Shown here piece by piece: positions 9,234 to 16,811 of a stretch of DNA of 37,972 bases. The DNA lies in NCBI GenBank assembly GCA_963926405.1, contig CAWUXI010000080.1, forward strand, positions 1-37,972, written 5' to 3'. Positions within the stretch are counted from its first letter, which is position 1. Every line of letters begins with the position of its first letter. The stretch comes from CALSMU01 sp963926405. Lineage in GTDB: Bacteria; Bacteroidota; Bacteroidia; Flavobacteriales_D; Parvicellaceae. The notes under the pieces were generated by a model. It worked only from the letters and a program-made list of their open reading frames with translations, was not told the DNA's origin and did no database searches. A program made the translations under genes and the position numbers.

Positions 9234-9974
9234 CTAATTGGTTGCTTCATATCTCCAATCTTCCGTTTTAGAACCATTCAAATATGTCCCCCATCCGATT
9301 TTAATTCCTACTGAATCATATTCCACACTTTCTCCTTCCATAAAACCTTTAGACCAACTAATCTCACTTTTTAAAGTACCATTCTTATAATATGTGGTAA
9401 ACAAACCTTCCTGCTTATCTCCGATAAATTGACCTTTTATTTCTAATTGACCATTCGGATAAAACAGTCGTGCCTCCCCTTCTTTGAGTCCATTATGATA
9501 TTTAGTAATTTCTGTCAACGTTCCCTCTATATCGTACATATTCAACTCTCCATCAAGGGCTCCGTAAAGCCATTCACCTTCCGTTCTTACAATACCATTT
9601 TCATAATAGGTAGTAGCAAATCCATCGGGACTTCCAGCTTCCCAAAAGCTCCACTCTTGAAGATGACCTTTGTCATCCCACCATTTCCATTCTCCTGTTC
9701 TTTTCCCCATTTCATATTCTCCAGCACTAGCCTTTCTTCCATTATTGTGAAACGAAACAAATACACCATCCAGTGTGTCATTGGTCCAATTACTTGTATC
9801 TCTAACAATTCCATTCTCGTACCAAAAAACCCAAGCACCAATCTTCAAAGTATCAGAAACTTTTCCTTGACCTCTTACTTTTCCGCTTTCGTAAGTTAAA
9901 ATTGTGCTTGAAGATTTTTCTCCTTGACAACCAAAAAACAATAATAGTAGTAGAATTGCAGCAATTATTTTCAT
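9234..9974 (-). CDS. MORN_2-repeat lipoprotein (YwqK-like)
   Basis: A 246-residue lipoprotein: a hydrophobic N-terminus is followed by a lipobox-type Cys at residue 16 (LLLLFFGCQGEK). The mature part is made of about eight 20-24-residue repeats of the MORN_2 kind, with the core pattern YxNGxxxxxGxW, for example YENGIVRTEGEWLYGALDG and FYPNGQLEIKGQF. Databases often name such proteins 'YwqK family antitoxin', but there is no toxin gene beside it and a surface-exposed beta-repeat role fits the lipoprotein signal better. It lies 33 bases upstream of the FG-GAP gene on the same strand, so the two may be co-transcribed. The substrate or partner is unknown. Confidence 0.9.
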   Translation of the reverse strand: MKIIAAILLLLLFFGCQGEKSSSTILTYESGKVRGQGKVSDTLKIGAWVFWYENGIVRDTSNWTNDTLDGVFVSFHNNGRKASAGEYEMGKRTGEWKWWDDKGHLQEWSFWEAGSPDGFATTYYENGIVRTEGEWLYGALDGELNMYDIEGTLTEITKYHNGLKEGEARLFYPNGQLEIKGQFIGDKQEGLFTTYYKNGTLKSEISWSKGFMEGESVEYDSVGIKIGWGTYLNGSKTEDWRYEATN

Positions 9975-10043
9975 TTCATTCCTTTAATTGGCTCTAAATT
10001 TAGAAAGAATTCAATAAAGGATAGATATTACAAACGCTTCTTT

Positions 10044-10051
10044 TACTTTTG
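10044..10051 (+). promoter_or_regulatory. -7 element of the DUF2520-kdsC-ubiA-maf operon
   Basis: TACTTTTG matches TAnnTTTG and lies 17 bases before the TTG start of the first gene, so the leader would be only about 12-14 nt. No clear -33 TTTG is present. Confidence 0.5.
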
Positions 10052-10068
10052 TTACGCAAATCACCACT

Positions 10069-10866
10069 TTGACAAAAATAAAAACAATATCATTTATCGG
10101 TTCGGGAAACGTAGCTACTCATCTAGCTATTGCTCTTAATGCTAACGGATTTACAATAGATACCATTCTAAGTCAGACGCTACAAAATGCAATTGAATTA
10201 GCTTCAAAAGTTAATGCGAGGGGAATTGATCAACTTAACCAACTACATCAAACTTCTGACTTATATATTATTTCCTTGAAAGATGATATTATTGACACTT
10301 ACTTAAAAGGATTAAATCTTGCAAATCAGTTAGTTGTACATACTTCCGGGAGTTATGAAACAACCAAACTAGCTAAATTCTCTTCGAAAACAGGAAGTTT
10401 CTACCCTTTACAAACCTTCAATAAAAATGTTTATGTCGAATTTAATAGCATTCCGATAATTATAGAATCGAAAGATACAGCGGTTATAAAATCGCTATTA
10501 GATGTTGCAGAAAAATTAACAGAGACCACGCATATTCTAAGCGCTTCACAAAAAAAAGCATTGCATATTTCTGCGATTGGCATTAATAATTTCACCCACT
10601 TCATCCTCTCTAAAAGCAAAGAATACTGTAATTCTAATAGTCTTGACTTCAACCTTTTAAAGCCACTTCTCAAACAAACAATAGAATCTTTTTCGAATGA
10701 TGAAAGGCCTCTACAACAGCAAACCGGTCCAGCTAGAAGAGGAGATCTTACTATTATCGAAAATCACATTGAAGCTTTATCAGGCGACAAAGAATTTCAA
10801 GCATTATACAAAGACTTAAGTCAATACATCTTATCAGAATTCCATGGAGAAAAATACAAATTATAA
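10069..10866 (+). CDS. Rossmann-fold DUF2520 protein (ProC/F420-reductase-like)
   Basis: A 265-residue protein with an N-terminal dinucleotide-binding motif (SFIGSGNVATHLAIAL, about residues 8-23) and a C-terminal helical dimerisation domain of the DUF2520 type (about 130-255), with the conserved stretch HISAIGINNFTHFI and the end motif QTGPARRGD followed by ENHIEAL. It resembles pyrroline-5-carboxylate reductase and 6-phosphogluconate dehydrogenase-like proteins and probably binds NAD(P)H; the reaction is not known. The start is a TTG codon, the first in-frame start after the TAnnTTTG element. It is the first gene of a four-gene unit and its end overlaps the next gene by 23 bases. Confidence 0.9.
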   Translation: MTKIKTISFIGSGNVATHLAIALNANGFTIDTILSQTLQNAIELASKVNARGIDQLNQLHQTSDLYIISLKDDIIDTYLKGLNLANQLVVHTSGSYETTKLAKFSSKTGSFYPLQTFNKNVYVEFNSIPIIIESKDTAVIKSLLDVAEKLTETTHILSASQKKALHISAIGINNFTHFILSKSKEYCNSNSLDFNLLKPLLKQTIESFSNDERPLQQQTGPARRGDLTIIENHIEALSGDKEFQALYKDLSQYILSEFHGEKYKL

Positions 10867-11353
10867 AACGAGGTTAAAATCAATAACTACTTTTGTGCTG
10901 GATGTTGACGGCGTTCTAACCAACGGTAAGCTCATTTTAGAAGGCTCTGGAGAAATTACCAGAACGATCAGCACAAGAGATGGGTATATTATTCGACGAG
11001 CAATTAAAAAAGGCTATAACGTTTCCATAATAACATTTGGAAACTCCAAGATGTTGGAGAAGATGATGAATTACTTAGGTGTTTCGGATATATTTTCTTC
11101 AGTAGAAAACAAGTTAGAAACGTTAAATTCATATTGCTCATCCAAAAACATCACCTTGGAAAACGTACTTTACATGGGAGATGACATGCCAGACATAGAC
11201 TGTATAAAATCTGTTAGTATTGGCACTTGCCCTAAGGATGCTATACCAGAAATAAGAGAAGTTGCAGATTATATTTCTCACGTAAACGGCGGTGACGGAT
11301 GTGTCCGAGATGTAATGGAACAGGTGCTGAAAATTAATAACGATTGGTTTTAA
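10844..11353 (+). CDS. KdsC-like HAD phosphatase (KDO-8-phosphate phosphatase family)
   Basis: A 169-residue C0-type HAD phosphatase without a cap domain, the form that works as a tetramer. Motif I is DVDGVLTNG with Asp20 as nucleophile and Asp22 as acid/base. Motif II is near Thr64 in ITFGNS, Lys90 is the motif III lysine, and motif IV is GDDMPD at 112-117. The C-terminal GGDGCVRDVMEQ is typical of KdsC. KdsC removes phosphate from KDO-8-phosphate in lipopolysaccharide core synthesis. Other members act on related sugar phosphates, and no kdsA or kdsB lies nearby, so the substrate is inferred. It overlaps the DUF2520 gene by 23 bases. Confidence 0.88.
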   Translation: MEKNTNYKTRLKSITTFVLDVDGVLTNGKLILEGSGEITRTISTRDGYIIRRAIKKGYNVSIITFGNSKMLEKMMNYLGVSDIFSSVENKLETLNSYCSSKNITLENVLYMGDDMPDIDCIKSVSIGTCPKDAIPEIREVADYISHVNGGDGCVRDVMEQVLKINNDWF

Positions 11354-11355
11354 AA

Positions 11356-12246
11356 ATGCTTTTACAATTTATAAAAGCTATTCGACCAATTAATTTATTG
11401 GCAATTACTCTTACATTTTATGTTTTGCAGAAACTTGACATTAACTCCCGAGAATTTATTACAGGATCATATCAAATAAGTTTAATCAGCTTAAAAGTTT
11501 TAACTATTTCCACCCTACTAATAGCCGCAGCTGGTTACTTAATTAATAACTACTACGACAAAGAAATAGACATTATCAACAAAGGAAACAAGCTAAATAC
11601 GTTAAGTAAGGAAGCTTTATTAACGGGATATAGTATCCTTAATATTACTGCTTTAATTCTCAGTTTTACTTTTGCCTTATCGAATTATATCTTCTGTATT
11701 TTTCCATGTAGTATTTTTCTTTTATGGTTGTACTCATTTAGTCTAAAAGGGCTTCCATTCATCGGAAATTTAAGCGTAGCACTTCTTTCTGCTACAGTGC
11801 CTATTATCTACCTTTCTATTCAAGGCCTTACACATGCATCTGCATCCTCTGTAGATTTAATAACAACCTTTTCGTTTCTTGCCTTTTTTAGCACACTTGC
11901 AAGGGAAGTAGTAAAAGACATCGAAGACATCAAAGGAGATAAAGCACAGGGACTAAAAACAATCCCGATACTTTGGGGAATAAAAACAGCCAAATTCTAC
12001 ACAATCTTTTTTCTACTTTGCACACTATTTATTCTAGGATTACTAATTGCGGGAATTGATTATTTTAATTTTACTATTCTTTCGTTAGTTATAGCATCTA
12101 TATTCGGAGTTCTTCCTTTACTACTTTCTGTTGCTAAATCATATCAAGCAACAGAAAAAAAACACTACAAACAGGCTGGAAACTATATAAAAATAAGCAT
12201 GTTTGGGTTTTTACTATTTATTTATATTCACGCAATAACGATTTAA
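11356..12246 (+). CDS. UbiA-family prenyltransferase (geranylgeranylglycerol-phosphate geranylgeranyltransferase-like)
   Basis: A membrane protein of 296 residues with about eight hydrophobic segments. The first Mg-prenyl-diphosphate motif is NNYYDKEIDIINKGN (Asp68 and Asp72) and the second is REVVKDIEDIKGDKAQG. This Bacteroidota subgroup is usually named geranylgeranylglycerol-phosphate geranylgeranyltransferase, but the real acceptor could be another polyprenyl acceptor. I place the start at the ATG of 11356, two bases after the kdsC-like stop; a TTG at 11344 would add four residues and overlap that stop. It follows the kdsC-like gene and is followed after one base by maf. Confidence 0.9.
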   Translation: MLLQFIKAIRPINLLAITLTFYVLQKLDINSREFITGSYQISLISLKVLTISTLLIAAAGYLINNYYDKEIDIINKGNKLNTLSKEALLTGYSILNITALILSFTFALSNYIFCIFPCSIFLLWLYSFSLKGLPFIGNLSVALLSATVPIIYLSIQGLTHASASSVDLITTFSFLAFFSTLAREVVKDIEDIKGDKAQGLKTIPILWGIKTAKFYTIFFLLCTLFILGLLIAGIDYFNFTILSLVIASIFGVLPLLLSVAKSYQATEKKHYKQAGNYIKISMFGFLLFIYIHAITI

Positions 12247-12247
12247 T

Positions 12248-12826
12248 ATGCTGATAGATTTGACCGAAAAATATCAAATAACATTAGCTTCTAATTCCCC
12301 TAGAAGGAAAGAATTATTGAATGAAATAATTCCAATTTTCAAAGTAGAATCTAAAGAAGTAGAAGAAATTTATCCGAATAACCTGCAAGGCGGTGAAATT
12401 GCCATTTATCTTTCTCAGCTAAAATCTAAACCATTTCAACCGAACGAAAAAGAACTTATAATAACTGCTGATACAATTGTAATACTAGAGAGCCTTATAT
12501 TGGGTAAACCTAAAAACTCTGAAGATGCTATACGCATGCTTAGCCTGCTAAGTGGGAAAAAGCATGAAGTAATAACAGGTGTTACTATCCGAACAAAAGA
12601 TAAAGAACTTTCGTTTTATGACTCAACCAAAGTTGAATTTTATGAACTTAAACCTGATGAAATTGAATATTATGTAAAGAATTACAAACCTTTCGATAAA
12701 GCTGGAGCATACGGAATTCAAGAATGGATTGGACATGTTGGAATAAAAAAGATGGAAGGAGATTTTTATAATGTAATGGGATTACCTATTCATAGGGTAT
12801 ATCGAGAATTGAATCAATTCATTTAA
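12248..12826 (+). CDS. maf: Maf-like nucleoside triphosphate pyrophosphatase
   Basis: A 192-residue protein of the Maf/Ham1-like family that hydrolyses (mainly) dTTP/UTP or modified nucleotides to the monophosphate and pyrophosphate. The signature SNSPRRKELL lies at about residues 16-25, followed by the ADTIV motif (about 71-75), GKP and the C-terminal YDKAGAYGIQ-type motif (here FDKAGAYGIQEW). YhdE-type Maf proteins favour dTTP/UTP; the Q in GIQ fits that group. It is the last gene of the operon; only one base separates it from the prenyltransferase stop. Its TAA overlaps the stop of the convergent SiaC-like gene by four bases. Confidence 0.93.
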   Translation: MLIDLTEKYQITLASNSPRRKELLNEIIPIFKVESKEVEEIYPNNLQGGEIAIYLSQLKSKPFQPNEKELIITADTIVILESLILGKPKNSEDAIRMLSLLSGKKHEVITGVTIRTKDKELSFYDSTKVEFYELKPDEIEYYVKNYKPFDKAGAYGIQEWIGHVGIKKMEGDFYNVMGLPIHRVYRELNQFI

Positions 12827-13227
12827 CCCATAACCTCAAACATTCTTGGACGTTCAATTGTCACCATTTCAAATGTTATTTGATTAAAAAGTAATTTAAA
12901 CTCTTCACCGACTTCTTCCATTTCTTGATCGTCTGCTTCATACTTCCAAACAATAGTAATATTTGTGTTTTCGGACTGATTATCAGTAAATTGTTTCATG
13001 AATTGATGAAGAATTCTAGATGAAGATGTGTTAAAGTACTCAAGATTTACCTCTAACTTTGTTTCTGGCTGCGGGTTTTCGAAATATTTGTTAATGTAAC
13101 CAAACAATGGAGTGAAAAAACCAAAGGCATCTTCTGGCATCAGAACTCCAGTAAATGAAAAATTACCTTCATTTGCCTCAAACCATATCTGAGGTGTTAC
13201 TTCCGTCATGTCCAACTCGAATGCCAT
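12823..13227 (-). CDS. SiaC-like regulatory phosphoprotein (DUF1987)
   Basis: A 134-residue protein matching the SiaC/DUF1987 family. It shows the N-terminal beta unit FSFTGVLMPEDAFGFFTPLF, the hallmark LEYFNTSSSR (residues 62-71) and the acidic stretch EADDQEMEEVGEEF. In Pseudomonas aeruginosa SiaC the threonine of the NTS motif (T68) is phosphorylated by the kinase SiaB and dephosphorylated by the phosphatase SiaA, and unphosphorylated SiaC activates a diguanylate cyclase. The equivalent residue here is Thr67. No SiaA, SiaB or cyclase gene is in this window, so partners are unknown. Met7 is an alternative start. Confidence 0.88.
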   Translation of the reverse strand: MAFELDMTEVTPQIWFEANEGNFSFTGVLMPEDAFGFFTPLFGYINKYFENPQPETKLEVNLEYFNTSSSRILHQFMKQFTDNQSENTNITIVWKYEADDQEMEEVGEEFKLLFNQITFEMVTIERPRMFEVMG

Positions 13228-13485
13228 AGAGCTAATATAGTTAAAAAATCAGTGGATATTTATAAAACCATCTTCTTGTGAATTTTATTCTAGAAATAGA
13301 CATGATTTTGACAGCAAAAAGAATTATATAACTAAATAAAATATGTAGTGATTGTTTCAAAAATGACTTTTTATAACCAAGCAATAGTAGGTCTGTCAAA
13401 ACATTGACTCCAATAAATATTCGATTCAATTTGCAGAAGAAAATATGTAGCAATAAGACAAAGAAAGAAAATGTCCCTATTCTTA

Positions 13486-14631
13486 CTATTCAGAAATCAA
13501 TACTTCCTCCAGTTTTTTATGTAACTCTTCTTCTCTTAAATTTTTCGCAATAATAACCCCGTCCTTGTCTAAAAGAATTGAATGCGGAATACTGTTTATA
13601 CCATATAACTGACCAACTTCATTTGCCCATCCTTTTAAATCACTTACCTGAGACCAAGTCAACCCATCTTTTTCAATAGCGGCAACCCAGTTTTCTCCAT
13701 TATCATCTAATGAAACACCAAGGATATCAAATCCCAAATCGCTATACGTATTATAAGCAGCAACTACATTTGGATTTTCTTTCCTGCACGGCCCACACCA
13801 TGAAGCCCAAAAATCAATCAATAAATACTTTCCTCTAAAACTTTGTAAAGAAATTGGATTACCTTCAGTATCGTTTTGAGTAAACAAAGGAGCTACTGCA
13901 CCAATTTCTGTAGTCCTCATTTTAGCAGACCTTTCCTGCATTGATACAATGTACTTTGAACCTTTAATGTCTTTAGAAAATGTTGTAAGCGTCGAATCAA
14001 TTTGGTTTGCTGTAAAACCATTTAATAAATTTGAAACGGCAAGGTAAGGAGCAATCACACTTGAAGTATTACCCGCAATATATTCCACTATATATTCGTT
14101 TATCTTTTCAGATACTGCGTTATAATCAAGGTCAACTTGATTCATAGTTGCTGTATCTTCAATTTCTCTAGCAGCCATGTATTCAACTTCCATCTTATCT
14201 ATTTCTGTATAGAAGCCCTCTTGTCCTTCATTAAACTTAGTTAAAGCATCATGAATAGAAGAACCTAAAATTATAACACTATCTCTATCTAAAGTAGATC
14301 CTGAAATTGAAATATTACTATTTTCAATAAACACAGAAACGTATTCTTTTTTATCGTCAAACTTTATATACCATAGTTCGGGTAGCTCTAGTTCACCAGA
14401 AAAAGAAAATTTACCTTCAATAATAGCTGCAGAATCTTTATGTTCCCAATTTCCTTTGACGTATTGTGACAAATATGCTTTTGAAATATCCACTCCTCCA
14501 AAATCACAATCAATTGTGTAACCTGAAGTTCCCTGAAGTCTATTGCCTTCTGTTATATTCTCACTTTCTTTGTTTTCTGAACAACTAACAAATGCTAAAG
14601 CTATTAGCCCAATAATTATACTCTTCTTCAT
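13486..14631 (-). CDS. TlpA-like thioredoxin-fold lipoprotein with DUF4369-like N-terminus
   Basis: A 381-residue lipoprotein: a signal peptide with a lipobox Cys at 17 (ALAFVSC). Residues about 35-120 form the beta-rich DUF4369-like domain common before thioredoxin domains in Bacteroidota, followed by a helical linker. The thioredoxin-like domain spans about 243-381 with the redox motif WCGPC (Cys279 and Cys282) after LLIDFWAS, and a cis-proline region GINSIPHSILLD. It probably acts as a periplasmic disulphide reductase. A link with cytochrome c maturation, as for ResA and the CcsBA protein of this window, is an inference; the genes are 9 kb apart. Confidence 0.92.
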   Translation of the reverse strand: MKKSIIIGLIALAFVSCSENKESENITEGNRLQGTSGYTIDCDFGGVDISKAYLSQYVKGNWEHKDSAAIIEGKFSFSGELELPELWYIKFDDKKEYVSVFIENSNISISGSTLDRDSVIILGSSIHDALTKFNEGQEGFYTEIDKMEVEYMAAREIEDTATMNQVDLDYNAVSEKINEYIVEYIAGNTSSVIAPYLAVSNLLNGFTANQIDSTLTTFSKDIKGSKYIVSMQERSAKMRTTEIGAVAPLFTQNDTEGNPISLQSFRGKYLLIDFWASWCGPCRKENPNVVAAYNTYSDLGFDILGVSLDDNGENWVAAIEKDGLTWSQVSDLKGWANEVGQLYGINSIPHSILLDKDGVIIAKNLREEELHKKLEEVLISE

Positions 14632-14914
14632 GTTTATTTATTAATTTGAATGCAATTATAGACTAAATATATTGATATTTATAGCTAATTTTTATTTCAA
14701 AGTGGATTCCTATCATTGAATAATAATTAATTTATTTTTAAATAAAATTCATCAAGAATAAAATAAATCACTCATAGAAAAATACCTACTTATGTAATTT
14801 TAATAGATAACACTTTGGTATCAAACGGAATGACAATGAACCCCTATTCAAACCTTCATAAGAAAGTAAATCATAGATAAATAGCTCCGAATAATAAATA
14901 TTATAATAAATACT

Positions 14915-14922
14915 TACTTTTG
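14915..14922 (+). promoter_or_regulatory. -7 element directly before an ATG (possibly leaderless mRNA)
   Basis: TACTTTTG fits TAnnTTTG and ends only four bases before the ATG at 14927. With the usual distance to the start point, transcription would begin at or within the start codon. The 295-base AT-rich gap to the left contains no other recognisable feature. Confidence 0.5.
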
Positions 14923-14926
14923 AGTC

Positions 14927-15478
14927 ATGAATAAGTTGTTGCTTCTTTTCATGCTTTCATGTTTCACGTCATTCTCTCAAGAAGGTAATGATATTCAACG
15001 CCCCAATATTCGAGGATCGCTTTCGGTTTTAACTTTTGATTTCAATTTCGATGATTTGTTTTGGTCATTTTCTGGAGGAATAGAAGATGTGCAAAATGAA
15101 TGGGGAGCTAAATTGAATTTTGAATTTCGACCATTTAAAAAAAAAGTTCAAATAAGAGAAGACAACAATATCATTCGACAATATAACGAGGTTAAATACT
15201 TTATATCTCTTGATGTCGACAAAAGGTTTCTGCACTTTAATCTCTGGGGCACAGACACTCAGTTTTTTGCAGGAACAAAAACAGGGTTCTTATTAGGGAA
15301 CTATAAGGGGACCAAAGCAAATAGAAAACCAACATTTATCACCGCACCAATGGCTGGGCTCTGTTTTAATTTCTCGGAAGACCTTAATTTCAAGATTGGA
15401 TACATACACTTTTCAGACGGATTAGTAAACGTGCCTGACTCAAGAGTGACCCTTGGTTTAAATTTTATTTTAAAATGA
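14927..15478 (+). CDS. Exported beta-rich protein, probable small outer-membrane barrel
   Basis: A 183-residue protein with a signal peptide (about 1-17, ending FTSFSQ). The mature part is rich in aromatic and alternating hydrophobic residues (LTFDFNFDDLFWSFSGG, LNFEFRPF, FLHFNLWG, FFAGTKTGFLLG) and ends in LGLNFILK, in keeping with a small eight-stranded outer-membrane beta-barrel. I do not recognise a named family. It overlaps the following lipoprotein gene by four bases (ATGA), so the two are translationally coupled and possibly work together at the outer membrane. Confidence 0.8.
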   Translation: MNKLLLLFMLSCFTSFSQEGNDIQRPNIRGSLSVLTFDFNFDDLFWSFSGGIEDVQNEWGAKLNFEFRPFKKKVQIREDNNIIRQYNEVKYFISLDVDKRFLHFNLWGTDTQFFAGTKTGFLLGNYKGTKANRKPTFITAPMAGLCFNFSEDLNFKIGYIHFSDGLVNVPDSRVTLGLNFILK

Positions 15479-15888
15479 AGGCATTTAATAACATAGTGTT
15501 TGTATTGATTCTAGGTATTGCTTTTACTTTAAGTCATTGCACAAAGCAAAAAGATGATTGTGATCCGGATGTGTTTTGTGACACTTTACCATACGACAGT
15601 GGAAATGTTAATATAGAGGTTAGCTATAAAGGAAATGGCATTCCAATAATTGTATACAAAGGATATGCTGATCAGAATGAAATTTTGTTTTACGATACAC
15701 TCTGGAGCGAGGAAAAAAGCTATTATTTACCACTTGGAAATAGATATGCTGTTGAAGCGTATTATTATGAATCCAACTTCACAATCATAGCTTTGGATGG
15801 TGATAAAATAAAGCAATCTTCATTTTGGAATTGTGATGAACAATGCTACGAATTGGCTGAAATGACACTCGATGTAAAAAAACTTTAA
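15475..15888 (+). CDS. Small putative lipoprotein, function unknown
   Basis: A 137-residue protein. The N-terminus is hydrophobic and ends in a possible lipobox LSHC with Cys22, so it may be lipid-anchored. The mature part contains further Cys residues (DCDPDVFC, WNCDEQCYE) that could form disulphides in the periplasm, and has a beta-rich composition. The ATG overlaps the stop of the barrel-like gene as ATGA. No named family is recognised; a periplasmic or outer-membrane partner of the upstream gene is the simplest guess. Confidence 0.75.
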   Translation: MKAFNNIVFVLILGIAFTLSHCTKQKDDCDPDVFCDTLPYDSGNVNIEVSYKGNGIPIIVYKGYADQNEILFYDTLWSEEKSYYLPLGNRYAVEAYYYESNFTIIALDGDKIKQSSFWNCDEQCYELAEMTLDVKKL

Positions 15889-15907
15889 CGCGTTTCAATA
15901 TTTCAGA

Positions 15908-15915
15908 TACATTTG
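15908..15915 (+). promoter_or_regulatory. -7 element of the acyltransferase gene
   Basis: TACATTTG matches TAnnTTTG, 17 bases before the ATG at 15933. A TTTA 20 bases upstream (15884-15887) is a weak -33 element. It overlaps no coding region. Confidence 0.5.
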
Positions 15916-15932
15916 CAGTTCAATTTAAATTC

Positions 15933-16799
15933 ATGGGAAGCAAAATAGCATATTACATTTTTATTTTACCAATATCTTACCTCCCTTACTTTTTCTTATA
16001 CCTCTTATCTGATTTTGTCTTTGTAATCATGTATTTTATTATCGGATACCGTAAAAAAGTTATACTAAAGAATATCAAAAACTCATTTCCAGAAAAAACA
16101 GAAATTGAGCACAAAAGGATAATGCGCAAGTTCTATCGTCATTTTTGCGATTTAATATTAGAAAGCCTTAAAGGATTCACCATCTCAGAAAAACAACTTC
16201 GCAAACGATTTAAATTAAGAAACCCAGAAGTAGCAGACCAATTTTACGAACAAGGAAAAGATGTCGTGTTTACTGGAGGACATTACAATAACTGGGAGAT
16301 ATTAGCATCTGGAATCAATTGCGAATTAAAACATCTTCCAATAGGGATTTACAAGCCTCTGCATAATAAATTTTTCAATAGCAAAATGAAAAGTTCCCGT
16401 GAACGGTTTGGATTAGTATTATGTTCAATGCGGGAAACCAAAGAAACTTTTGAGAAAAAATTTGATAAACCTAATGGAATTATTTTCGGCATAGATCAAA
16501 GCCCTTCAAATAATAAAAAATGCCATTGGATGACATTTTTAAATCAAGAAACTGCTGTGTTTTTTGGTGCTGAAAAATATGCAAAGGAATATAACAGGCC
16601 TGTAGTATTTTGTTCTATCCATAAAGTCAAAAGGGGTTATTACGAAGGTGAGTTACACCTTGTGTCAGACAATCCTACTACCACAGCGAATGGTGAGTTA
16701 ACAGAACTGAACACAAAAATTCTTGAAAAGGATATAATTGCTAATCCTGAATTTTGGCTTTGGAGTCATAAAAGATGGAAATTAAAAAGAGAAAACTAG
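15933..16799 (+). CDS. LpxL/HtrB-like lipid A acyltransferase family protein
   Basis: A 288-residue protein of the LpxL/LpxM (HtrB/MsbB) family, which transfers secondary acyl chains to lipid A at the inner face of the inner membrane. A membrane anchor covers about residues 5-38. The catalytic HX4(D/E) motif is GGHYNNWEI with His117 and Glu122, and the usual later motif has the form GIDQSPSNNKKCHWMTFLNQ. The C-terminal ILEKDIIANPEFWLWSHKRWK is typical for the family. Bacteroidota homologues may also act on aminolipids or ornithine lipids, so the acceptor is inferred. It has its own promoter element. Confidence 0.9.
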   Translation: MGSKIAYYIFILPISYLPYFFLYLLSDFVFVIMYFIIGYRKKVILKNIKNSFPEKTEIEHKRIMRKFYRHFCDLILESLKGFTISEKQLRKRFKLRNPEVADQFYEQGKDVVFTGGHYNNWEILASGINCELKHLPIGIYKPLHNKFFNSKMKSSRERFGLVLCSMRETKETFEKKFDKPNGIIFGIDQSPSNNKKCHWMTFLNQETAVFFGAEKYAKEYNRPVVFCSIHKVKRGYYEGELHLVSDNPTTTANGELTELNTKILEKDIIANPEFWLWSHKRWKLKREN

Positions 16800-16811
16800 A
16801 TTAATTCTTTT

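Noticed and set aside
9447..9899. A 150-codon plus-strand frame opposite the MORN-repeat gene
   Set aside because: It is the antisense shadow of a clear repeat-protein gene; its Ser/Ile/Phe-rich content mirrors the repeats of the other strand.
9234..9974. Toxin-antitoxin module (YwqK-type antitoxin name)
   Set aside because: The gene encodes a lipoprotein made of MORN_2 repeats and no toxin gene is adjacent.
13241..13453. A 70-codon minus-strand frame between the SiaC-like and TlpA-like genes
   Set aside because: The composition is that of translated AT-rich intergenic DNA, there is no promoter or start context, and no family pattern is visible.
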